DNA of 64,000 nt from NCBI RefSeq assembly GCF_004349315.1, contig NZ_SMLH01000004.1:124001-188000 (forward strand), given 5' to 3'. The notes under the pieces were generated by a model. The model had not been told where the DNA came from, did no database searches, and worked only from the letters and a program-made list of their open reading frames with translations. Shown here in pieces: positions 42,820 to 50,316 of this stretch. The position numbers and the translations under genes are program-made. Each line of letters starts with the position of its first letter. Within the stretch, counting starts at the first letter, position 1. The DNA is from Flavobacterium ranwuense (GTDB lineage: Bacteria; Bacteroidota; Bacteroidia; Flavobacteriales; Flavobacteriaceae).

Positions 42820-45434
42820 TGAAGCTATCTTTTTTACCAATTGTTTATGGAGTCATAACCATAATTCTAATTGGGTTAGTTCCCTGTCCTGTCATAGGAC
42901 AGGTGCTAACTAAAAAACAACTTACTGAAGCAGATTATCATTTGTGGGGTACTATGGGCGCGGAACAGTTATCTGAAAAAGGAAATTGGATTAGTTATCG
43001 GATGTCTTATGAATTGAATGTGGACACGTTGTTTGTTAAGAACACTAAAACGTATCAACGCTATGTCTTTGCAGATGGGAGTGATGGCAGATTTGGGAGT
43101 GAGCCTACATTTGCTTACAAAATGAAAAATGTTCTTGTTGTGGTTGATTTGGAAACAGGAAAAGAAAACAGAATTTCTGCGGTGGAACGTTATGATTTTT
43201 CTGCTGATGGACGTTTTCTTGTTACCTTGGAAAAGAACCATGCTCTTGTCGTTAGAAAAAATGGAAAAGTCCTTGATAGTATTGAAAATGTAAGAGAGTA
43301 TAACTGGAATGATGAAAGCATTATGCTAGTATATGCTACTTTGGAAAATGGAAAGGGAACAGTTGGGTATTTGGATTTACGAGATAATTATGTTAGTCAT
43401 TTGATAGTACAACCAACAACGCAGCATTTTGAGGTTTTGAAATGGCAGCATAAAGGAAAGACACTTGCTTTTTATGGTGTTACTGAAGAAACTACCGAAC
43501 TGTATTATTATGATTCGATTTCGGGAAAGTTATCTAATTTAAAATCTACAAATGCCAATTACCCTGCACACATTAAAATTACTCCTGACCAAAATATAGC
43601 TTTGAACATTTCTCGTGATGGTAAGAAAGTTTTTTTTGGGATAACGAATATTGTTGCCAAAGACACTACGGTCTTATCGGGTGGTGTTGCGATTTGGAAT
43701 GCCAAAGACAAAATGCTTTATCCCGACAGGAAGCTGAGGTCTACAGTAAGTTACCCAGAATATTTGGCTTTTTGGGATATTGAAAATGGTGTTGTTCGAC
43801 AACTCAGCACAGCAAAACAATCTTGGGCAATGTTGACCGGAAAGCAAGATTATGCTTTGGTGGCTGACCCTTATCAATATGAACCGCAATACAAATGGAT
43901 TGCAGATATGGATTATTATCTGCTGAACCTTGAAACCGGTACTCGGGAATTATTTTTAACTGCACAATCAGGATATATGAACCAAATGGGGATTTCTCCG
44001 GACGGTCGCTATATTACTTATTATAGAGAAAGTAATTGGTGGGTGTATGATATTAAAAAGAAAACCCATACTAACGTTACTAAAGGATTAGACATTAGTT
44101 GGGATAATAGAGCCAACGATCCAGGGAATGAAATAAACGTATGGGGACAACCGGGTTGGACAACAAATGGGAACTATGCCATATATTATGATTACTATGA
44201 TATTTGGGTAATTTCTCCTGATGGCACACAACGCAAACGACTTACCCAAGGTAGAGAAATACAGTTGCGTTTTCGGTTAGATGCTTCCGCCATATTTGAT
44301 AAACAAGATATCAATTATTCTGGTGTTGGGGTTTATAATTATGACCTTTCTAAAGATGTTTTACTAACCACTCTTGATATGTATAGCAGTGCCAATGGTT
44401 ATTATTTGCTACATCCCAATAAAGGAGTTAAGCCTTTTATAATGGATGGAAGTTCGATTAACAAACTTCAAAAAGCAAAAGGGAATAATGCCTTTATTTA
44501 TGTAACGCAAAAGTTTGATAGTCCGCCATGTTTACGATTTCGAAATGGTAATACTGATATCGTTATGGTACAAAGTAATCATCAACATAAACACTATCAA
44601 TGGGGCAAATCGGAAATGATTCATTATAAAGACAGTAAAGGAAACCCTTTAAATGGTGCTTTGTTTTATCCAGCTAATTATGATGCCACCAAAAAATATC
44701 CTATGATTGTGTATATTTATGAAATCGTATCTCGTGATGTAAACCAGTATGTGAATCCAAGTATTCATAACACATTAGGTTTTAATATAACAAACATGAC
44801 TGCTAACGGTTATGCGGTTTTGTTAGCCGATATAGCTTTAGAAAAAGGAAATCCAGGACTTTCAGCTGTGGATTGTGTAACATCAGCCGTTAATAAAATT
44901 ATTGATATGGGTATTACTGATGCCCGAAAGATTGGGTTAATGGGCCATTCGTTTGGAGCATATGAAACCAATTTTATCATCACACAGACCAATATGTTTG
45001 CTGTTGCAATTAGTGGTTCGGGAGTGTCAGATACTATGCAACATTATTTTACCATAAATACAGACTACAATACGATAGATGGATGGCGGTATGAGAATCA
45101 GCAATATCGAATGGGTTATTCTTTCTTTGAAAATCAAGAAGGGTATTATAGAAACTCGCCTTTACTTAATGCGAGTAAAATTAATACTCCGTTGTTGACT
45201 TGGGCAGGAAAGTTAGATAAAAATGTGCAACCACGTCAAGCAGAAACTTTTTATGCCGCTTTGAGGCGATTGAAAAAAGAGAGTGTTATGTTGGTCTATC
45301 CTAATGATGGACACATTTTATTTAATCCAAAAAATCAGGAAGATTTGACGCTGAAGGTGCAGGATTGGTTTGGTTATTATTTGAAAGGTGAGCCAAAGGC
45401 AAAATGGATGAAAGCGGATAATGAAACAAATTAA
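42819..45434 (+). CDS. Secreted S9 (prolyl oligopeptidase)-family peptidase
   Basis: I place the start at 42819, where ATG overlaps the susD TAA; an upstream frame to 42756 runs inside susD. The 871-residue protein has a signal-like N-terminus (MKLSFLPIVYGVITIILIGL) and a long beta-propeller region (about 40-580). The alpha/beta-hydrolase domain has catalytic Ser in MGHSFGAYET near 710, Asp in WAGKLDKNV near 800 and His in NDGHILF near 831. Such enzymes cut short peptides. Coupling to SusCD suggests processing of an imported or surface peptide. The extra 200-odd residues over typical POP fit propeller-rich exported S9 members. Confidence 0.9.
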   Translation: MKLSFLPIVYGVITIILIGLVPCPVIGQVLTKKQLTEADYHLWGTMGAEQLSEKGNWISYRMSYELNVDTLFVKNTKTYQRYVFADGSDGRFGSEPTFAYKMKNVLVVVDLETGKENRISAVERYDFSADGRFLVTLEKNHALVVRKNGKVLDSIENVREYNWNDESIMLVYATLENGKGTVGYLDLRDNYVSHLIVQPTTQHFEVLKWQHKGKTLAFYGVTEETTELYYYDSISGKLSNLKSTNANYPAHIKITPDQNIALNISRDGKKVFFGITNIVAKDTTVLSGGVAIWNAKDKMLYPDRKLRSTVSYPEYLAFWDIENGVVRQLSTAKQSWAMLTGKQDYALVADPYQYEPQYKWIADMDYYLLNLETGTRELFLTAQSGYMNQMGISPDGRYITYYRESNWWVYDIKKKTHTNVTKGLDISWDNRANDPGNEINVWGQPGWTTNGNYAIYYDYYDIWVISPDGTQRKRLTQGREIQLRFRLDASAIFDKQDINYSGVGVYNYDLSKDVLLTTLDMYSSANGYYLLHPNKGVKPFIMDGSSINKLQKAKGNNAFIYVTQKFDSPPCLRFRNGNTDIVMVQSNHQHKHYQWGKSEMIHYKDSKGNPLNGALFYPANYDATKKYPMIVYIYEIVSRDVNQYVNPSIHNTLGFNITNMTANGYAVLLADIALEKGNPGLSAVDCVTSAVNKIIDMGITDARKIGLMGHSFGAYETNFIITQTNMFAVAISGSGVSDTMQHYFTINTDYNTIDGWRYENQQYRMGYSFFENQEGYYRNSPLLNASKINTPLLTWAGKLDKNVQPRQAETFYAALRRLKKESVMLVYPNDGHILFNPKNQEDLTLKVQDWFGYYLKGEPKAKWMKADNETN

Positions 45435-45438
45435 AAAA

Positions 45439-45472
45439 TAATATGCAGTTTCCCAAAAGAAACTGCATATTA
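45439..45472. terminator. Bidirectional terminator between the S9 and DUF6520 genes
   Basis: TAATATGCAGTTTC (45439-45452) and GAAACTGCATATTA (45459-45472) are exact inverted repeats around CCAAAA. The T-rich tail (TTTTTTAA) lies on the minus-strand side, so it mainly ends the DUF6520 operon but can also stop the susCD-S9 transcript. Confidence 0.8.
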
Positions 45473-45484
45473 CAATTTTAGCAC

Positions 45485-45769
45485 TTAGTGAATCACCTTG
45501 TAGAGATTGGAGCTACAAGCATTTGCAGCATTTTTTTTCCAAACTTGTCTAGGAGTACTTTCACTAGACATACAAGTTTGGCCGGTATTGACCTCTGTAC
45601 AATTTACATTGACTGAAAGACAGTTTGTAGGTGAAGGGTTTTGGATGAATCCAGTGATCAACACTGTTTTTTTGGCATCCTTAACTTTTGCATCATTGGT
45701 GCTAACCGCTGCGGCACTTGCCATTGTGAATGCCAATACAGGCAGAATCACTTTTAAAATTGTTTTCAT
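45485..45769 (-). CDS. DUF6520 family small exported protein with four Cys
   Basis: The 94-residue product has a signal-like N-terminus (MKTILKVILPVLAFTMASAA). After a charged spacer (NDAKVKDAKKT) comes a mature part with Cys in TNCLSVNVNCTE, GQTCMSSE and NACSSNLY. This layout is that of the DUF6520 family of Bacteroidota, whose function is unknown to me. It resembles in plan the small NVEALA-type exported peptides. It lies 39 bases after the MauE/propeller gene on the same strand, so the two are probably cotranscribed. A redox-associated partner makes disulfide formation between the four Cys plausible. It could be a signalling or surface peptide handled by the adjacent SusCD-S9 set, but that is inference. 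Confidence 0.72.
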   Translation of the reverse strand: MKTILKVILPVLAFTMASAAAVSTNDAKVKDAKKTVLITGFIQNPSPTNCLSVNVNCTEVNTGQTCMSSESTPRQVWKKNAANACSSNLYKVIH

Positions 45770-45808
45770 GATATTACAAATTAAATTAAAATTTTGACTT
45801 ACTCTTTT

Positions 45809-47407
45809 TTACAGGTTTTCAGTCTTAACCCTGCTACCGGCCGGTAAAGATTTTTGTTGTTTTGTTATTTTGGGTACAGTAACGAAATGTTTATCCAAAT
45901 GATATTTGTGTAAATAATGACCAATAATTGCGTATAAATTATTTCCAGAAATTAACATTGATTGTACTTTTGCTTCATTGACATCATAGATGTAAATACT
46001 TGACAGATAGGTGTTTTTTTCAATATTATAAACATCGACAATTGAGGCTTCTTTCCACATTTCTTTTGGCTCATAACGCCCGATTAGTTTAGAGTTCACA
46101 AAAAGTAACTTATCGGAAACAGCAGTAAGTTGATTCACTGTGGATGATGGAGAAGCTATTTTTCTTTGCTTAGTGTTTTTTATATAAGCAATTTTCAAGT
46201 TAGCATGAGTAGTAGTATCGATAGTATTACCGCGATATATAAGGTTGAGGTTTTTGTCGGCAATAATAAATTGATTTCTATAATAATAGACGTAGATGAA
46301 TTTTTGAAGTCGCTCGTCAAAGTACATCATTCCATCTGTGTCAAAGAAGCCATCAATTTGCTTTTGCAATAGTTTAGGAGCATATTGTACTTGTAAGCTG
46401 TCAGAGAATGTAAAAGTTCCCAATGTGTTGTTTAATGACTTTAATTCCTGTGCCCGGAATACAATCTTGTTGGGTGTGACAATCTCGGCTTTAGAAAAAT
46501 AGTAATTGTTGTCATGCATTAGCAGTTTTGCTTTCCAATCGGAAATATTCCCTTTGTAAATAACCGGTACTGTTCCATCCATTAGATAAAAGTAAGGTGG
46601 TGCTACACGGACCTGAACGGTTCGGAAAGGAAAATTTTCACGTTCCAATTGAATTTTATAATGATGTTTGACATTTAATGTTGAGTCATAGGCAGTAATA
46701 TGTAATGGTGCTTGGTTATCGCCAAGATAAATAGTATTACCATCGGTTCCTGCAAAGTATTGAGAATTACTATTTAAATCGGTTCCTACTGTTTTAGTTG
46801 CGGAACCTTGAATAAAACGGCGAATAAATGGGTTTTCATTATGCATCAGATTATCGGAAGAAATGTAAAGAGCAGCAATAAATGTAAAACTGATGAAAGT
46901 CATTACTCCCAAAAGTATTGTGCCACTCTTATTATCTAATGAGTATTTCGATTTTATTTTATTTCCACTACTTCCATTTTTATTTTTAATATTAATAGTG
47001 CTTAAAATTGCAATAACTGCGAGAACAACAAAACAAATGTTAAAAATTAAGTGTTCGTTCCAATCCATATTTTCCAAAATACCCCCGCAGGAACAAGGAA
47101 CATATGAGCTATAATTGGTTATAATAATTATATAAGCTGTAAACATTACCATTAAGCAAAACGATGAAAACAATCCGATTAAACGGAATCTGGGTATTGA
47201 CAATAATACTGAAATGATGATTTCTATTATTATCACTGTGTATGAGACAAATCCTGTATAAGCGCTAAGTAAAGGTGATTGACCAAGTTGAGCCTGAAAG
47301 TTGTCGAAATCCATTAATTTGCTAATAGCAGCATATACAAACAACAGTATATAAAGAAGGCAAATCGTTTCAATAATAATAGTTTTTATGCGTTGTCTTG
47401 ATTTCAT
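45809..47407 (-). CDS. MauE/DoxX-family redox-associated membrane protein fused to a periplasmic propeller-like domain
   Basis: The first 185 residues carry a MauE-type domain with about five helices (for example TIIIETICLLYILLFVYAAI, ISKLMDF, YTVIIIEIIISVLLSI). It includes the diagnostic VPCSCGGILENMDW near residue 103, with Cys-Ser-Cys. The remaining 330 or so residues contain repeated beta-rich blades (GNTIYLGDNQAPLHITAYDS, TVPVIYKGNISDWKAKL, GRYEPKEMWKEASIVDVYNI) that suggest a six- or seven-bladed propeller outside the membrane. MauE family members help disulfide handling in methylamine dehydrogenase maturation. Here the partner is the DUF6520 product. The tandem operator at 47465-47500 lies 58 bases upstream. 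Confidence 0.75.
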   Translation of the reverse strand: MKSRQRIKTIIIETICLLYILLFVYAAISKLMDFDNFQAQLGQSPLLSAYTGFVSYTVIIIEIIISVLLSIPRFRLIGLFSSFCLMVMFTAYIIIITNYSSYVPCSCGGILENMDWNEHLIFNICFVVLAVIAILSTINIKNKNGSSGNKIKSKYSLDNKSGTILLGVMTFISFTFIAALYISSDNLMHNENPFIRRFIQGSATKTVGTDLNSNSQYFAGTDGNTIYLGDNQAPLHITAYDSTLNVKHHYKIQLERENFPFRTVQVRVAPPYFYLMDGTVPVIYKGNISDWKAKLLMHDNNYYFSKAEIVTPNKIVFRAQELKSLNNTLGTFTFSDSLQVQYAPKLLQKQIDGFFDTDGMMYFDERLQKFIYVYYYRNQFIIADKNLNLIYRGNTIDTTTHANLKIAYIKNTKQRKIASPSSTVNQLTAVSDKLLFVNSKLIGRYEPKEMWKEASIVDVYNIEKNTYLSSIYIYDVNEAKVQSMLISGNNLYAIIGHYLHKYHLDKHFVTVPKITKQQKSLPAGSRVKTENL

Positions 47408-47464
47408 TTCGTAAAGAGATTGATATTAGTTATGTAAAATTCTCAAAATAGAATCACATAAGTG

Positions 47465-47500
47465 TTATCAAATCAGGATCTTGTCTTATCAAATCAGGAT
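47465..47500. promoter_or_regulatory. Tandem direct-repeat operator, locus 2
   Basis: TTATCAAATCAGGAT occurs exactly twice, at 47465-47479 and 47486-47500, a period of 21 bases. On the minus strand it precedes the mauE-DUF6520 operon, and a TATTTTG box comes about 14 bases after the second unit in that direction. Confidence 0.75.
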
Positions 47501-47570
47501 TTTTTTATTTTTGCAAGTTTGCAGTTTACTTTATAAACAGCTCTAACACTAAATAATACAGAACAACTTA

Positions 47571-48488
47571 TCAAATTGATGACCGTCTTGCCATGTTAGT
47601 TGGAGAATAACCAAATTTAATTTTGAAAGCTCTTGAAAAATTAGGATAGGTAGAAAATCCTGCCATGATAGCAATGGTTTTTAATGGAATTTTCGTGTCC
47701 TTTATCAGAAGTTGTGACCGCTTAAGCCTTTCATTATTATAAAATTGCTGTATGGTTATTTTAAATAAATGCCTAAAGCCATTTTTTAATTTGTATTCAT
47801 TAGTGCCAAAAAGCCGGGATAGTTCTTTTAAAGTTGGCAAAGTGGAATCCATATGCGTTAATATATAATCATAAACTGCTTGTGTTGATTTTACATCTAA
47901 ATAATTATGAATTTTCTGTTCCTCGGCAGTAACAGCTTCACTTGAGAAGGTCTTCTTTTCCTTTATGTCTTCTACAATAGCGAAAAACGAACTAATTACT
48001 ATGTCTGTGCTCTGACAGAGCTTTGAAATACTACAGTAGGCTGGGATAAGCAATTTATCAAAGGTGGAGAACTCCAGTGGTACAGTGGTGTGATAGGATT
48101 CATTTTGTACCATTTCTGTCTTTACAGTTTCCCATAGGAGTGATGATTTTTTTGTAAGTATTCCTGTAAAATCTTGTCCTAAAAGGTCGTTGGACTCAAA
48201 TCCCAAAAGGTTAGGAACATCAGCACTGAAATTTTTTAGAGCAAAATTACAATCTAGGATATAGCTACTTTGAACGATATACCGGTAACTAAAATGGGGA
48301 TTGACATAACCACCGTGGAAAACAGATTCCTTCATTTCTTCAGCCATCCAATTCACTAGAACGGTCAATGCTTCCAGTTCATCGTCATTTCCTGTTCTGG
48401 GTATACGGTAGGCAAAATTTCCTTCTGCCATCTCAAGAAGCATTTGGCAGACATTATGTATACGTTGTTGATTTATTTCCTGTTGCAT
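47571..48488 (-). CDS. Cytosolic HAMP-PAS-AraC regulator, copy 1
   Basis: The 305-residue protein has no membrane segment. Residues 1-55 resemble a HAMP domain (QMLLEMAEGNFAYRIPRTGN, DDELEALTVLVNWMAEEMKE). Residues 70-175 look like a PAS fold (YRYIVQSSYILDCNFALKNF, LLGFESNDLLGQDFTGILTK). The C-terminus (about 195-305) is an AraC double helix-turn-helix ending IMAGFSTYPNFSRAFKIKFG. A HAMP region without a membrane anchor is unusual. Its own tandem operator (48601-48636) lies upstream, so it is likely autoregulated. It is a paralogue of the next gene, about half identical by eye. Confidence 0.82.
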   Translation of the reverse strand: MQQEINQQRIHNVCQMLLEMAEGNFAYRIPRTGNDDELEALTVLVNWMAEEMKESVFHGGYVNPHFSYRYIVQSSYILDCNFALKNFSADVPNLLGFESNDLLGQDFTGILTKKSSLLWETVKTEMVQNESYHTTVPLEFSTFDKLLIPAYCSISKLCQSTDIVISSFFAIVEDIKEKKTFSSEAVTAEEQKIHNYLDVKSTQAVYDYILTHMDSTLPTLKELSRLFGTNEYKLKNGFRHLFKITIQQFYNNERLKRSQLLIKDTKIPLKTIAIMAGFSTYPNFSRAFKIKFGYSPTNMARRSSI

Positions 48489-48600
48489 AGTGTCGTTAAT
48501 TAAAATTTTTAATTCTAAACGAAAACTTCCAATACTTTTTTAATGATAGGTACCAAAAATAAAGGAAAATGCAATAATAAATAATCATTTATTGTTAAGC

Positions 48601-48636
48601 TTATCAATTTAGGATTATGACTTATCAATTCGGGAT
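48601..48636. promoter_or_regulatory. Tandem direct-repeat operator, locus 3
   Basis: TTATCAATTTAGGAT (48601-48615) and TTATCAATTCGGGAT (48622-48636) repeat with a period of 21 bases. Toward the minus-strand araC-like gene, a TATTTTTG box lies about 40 bases beyond the units and its ATG about 110 bases beyond. Confidence 0.7.
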
Positions 48637-48717
48637 TTTTTAATGTATCCCGTCTTAAAATAGCGATACACAAAAACATTATTATGGAAGAACTTTAATA
48701 TAACTCAAAGCCTATAA

Positions 48718-49632
48718 TCAAATATCCGGAAGCCTCCTCTTAATGTCCTTTGGAGTTTGTCCAAAATGGTTTTTAAAGGCTCTTGAAAAATTAGGATAAC
48801 TAGTAAATCCATTCGTAGAAGCGATACTTTTTAAAGGAATTTTTGTTTCCTGTATCAAAAGACGGGCTCTTTTCATCCGTTCATTCGTATAAAATTGATA
48901 GATACTCGTTTTAAATAATTGTTTAAATCCAGATTTCAATTTATAATCATTGGATCCAAAAATTCGTGAGAGATCTTTTGAGGAAGGTAGAGGAGAATTC
49001 AAATTAGCTAAAATATAATCATAAACATGCTGCATCAATTGCACATCAGAATAGCTACTGAGTCCACCAAGTAAATTAGTACCTTCAGGGGAAACTAAAG
49101 TTTTTATTGGTTCCGTAATAATGGTAGCCACAGAACTAATTAGAATAGTGCTACTGTGCATAAGTCGTGAAATAGTACAAAAGCAAGGGACAAGCAATTG
49201 CTCTTGGGTCATATAAATGAGCTCCTGAGTACTATTGTAGGTCGCATCCTGAAGTAATGCCGCAGCAACAGAATTCCATATCGGTAAGGATTCCTTCGAG
49301 AGTAAACTGCTGAAGGCTTTATTATATAGCCTATCAGGCGGAAAGCCTAATACTGAGGGAACAGCTGAATTATAACTTCTGATAGTAAAATCAGCGTCCA
49401 AAATAAAAGTGGTTTGAACAAACTGCTTATGGGTATAATGAGGATTGATAAATCCAGAATAAAAAAGAGATTCCTTCATTTCTTCTGCAACCATGTTAAT
49501 AAGCACAACTAAGGCTTCCAATTCATCATCCTTTTCGGATCGTTGAATACGATTCGTAAAATTACCTCCTGCCATTTCGAGAAGCATTTGATACATCTTT
49601 TGAATGCGCCGTTGATCGATTTCTTGTTGCAT
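48718..49632 (-). CDS. Cytosolic HAMP-PAS-AraC regulator, copy 2
   Basis: The 304-residue protein repeats the domain order of its neighbour: a HAMP-like segment (about 1-55, MYQMLLEMAGGNFTNRIQRS), a PAS-like domain (FVQTTFILDADFTIRSYNSA, PSVLGFPPDRLYNKAFSSL, about 70-175), and an AraC-type C-terminal domain ending STNGFTSYPNFSRAFKNHFG near 290. Charged tail KRRLPDI. The two copies probably arose by tandem duplication. No tandem operator is seen directly upstream of this copy. It lies 45 bases after the STAS-like gene on the same strand, so it may be cotranscribed from locus 4. Confidence 0.82.
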   Translation of the reverse strand: MQQEIDQRRIQKMYQMLLEMAGGNFTNRIQRSEKDDELEALVVLINMVAEEMKESLFYSGFINPHYTHKQFVQTTFILDADFTIRSYNSAVPSVLGFPPDRLYNKAFSSLLSKESLPIWNSVAAALLQDATYNSTQELIYMTQEQLLVPCFCTISRLMHSSTILISSVATIITEPIKTLVSPEGTNLLGGLSSYSDVQLMQHVYDYILANLNSPLPSSKDLSRIFGSNDYKLKSGFKQLFKTSIYQFYTNERMKRARLLIQETKIPLKSIASTNGFTSYPNFSRAFKNHFGQTPKDIKRRLPDI

Positions 49633-49677
49633 AATGGGACACTAACTAAAATAGTCTTAAAAAAATGGTTTACTGTA

Positions 49678-50061
49678 CTATTTATAAGTTTCCAAAAAAA
49701 CTAAAGCGGATGACTCATCAGTAAAAATCCTTGTTGGAACACTTGGCTTACATATTTTAAGATAAAAAGAGGTCATAATTAGGGAAACACTCTGATTCGC
49801 AACTATGCTAACAGCTTTGGTTAAAACGGAACCGGATTGGGCTAAATAATCTCTGGCGGATTTGTCAGAATCCACAACACCTCTGATGTCACACAATATA
49901 GGATAGGCTTTCTCATTTTGCATTTGTATTCGATCGGCAACAATCCGGTGAGCTATGGTCAAATCAATGACAATATTAGGCTTGTATTCAAAAAAAAGAA
50001 TGCTATTTCGAATCCAAAAATGGGCATATTCATTCTCATAGTAACCATCTGTGAGTCTCAT
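49678..50061 (-). CDS. STAS/SpoIIAA-like small protein
   Basis: The 127-residue soluble protein alternates strands and helices: YAHFWIRNSILFFEYKPNIV, IDLTIAHRIVADRIQMQNEK, AYPILCDIRGVVDSDKSARD, SIVANQSVSLIMTSFYLKI. This is how SpoIIAA-like and STAS-like proteins appear (a strand with CDIRGV, then an exposed helix). The family name is not certain. It is first in the minus-strand run with araC copy 2 and shares the tandem operator of locus 4 with the divergent oxoamine synthase gene. Sensing through protein-protein contact is possible. Confidence 0.55.
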   Translation of the reverse strand: MRLTDGYYENEYAHFWIRNSILFFEYKPNIVIDLTIAHRIVADRIQMQNEKAYPILCDIRGVVDSDKSARDYLAQSGSVLTKAVSIVANQSVSLIMTSFYLKICKPSVPTRIFTDESSALVFLETYK

Positions 50062-50159
50062 AGTATTTTAAATATAATGGTGTTATTTGAGCAAAAATAA
50101 CAATAATTAGTAATACAAAAAGTACCAAAATAGCACAATTAGCGTAAAAGGGTATGGAA

Positions 50160-50195
50160 TTATCAAATCGGGAGTATAAGTTATCATATTTGGAT
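50160..50195. promoter_or_regulatory. Tandem direct-repeat operator, locus 4 (divergent)
   Basis: TTATCAAATCGGGAG (50160-50174) and TTATCATATTTGGAT (50181-50195) repeat with a period of 21 bases. It lies between the STAS-like gene (minus) and the oxoamine synthase gene (plus), and promoter-like TATTTTG occurs about 27 bases beyond it on the minus-strand side. Confidence 0.65.
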
Positions 50196-50316
50196 TTTTG
50201 CATAATTGGATGCAAGTTTTTTTGTTTTTTATACAGAATTTTACCCACTAGACAGCACCAATCATATAGAAAATCTTCATAAAATTTTACATTTCAATAA
50301 CTTAAACTTAAACAAT

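Noticed and set aside
50036..50248. 70-residue minus-strand frame with a hydrophobic stretch
   Set aside because: It runs through the tandem operator of locus 4 and over the start of the STAS-like gene; the hydrophobic run is the translation of AT-rich promoter DNA.
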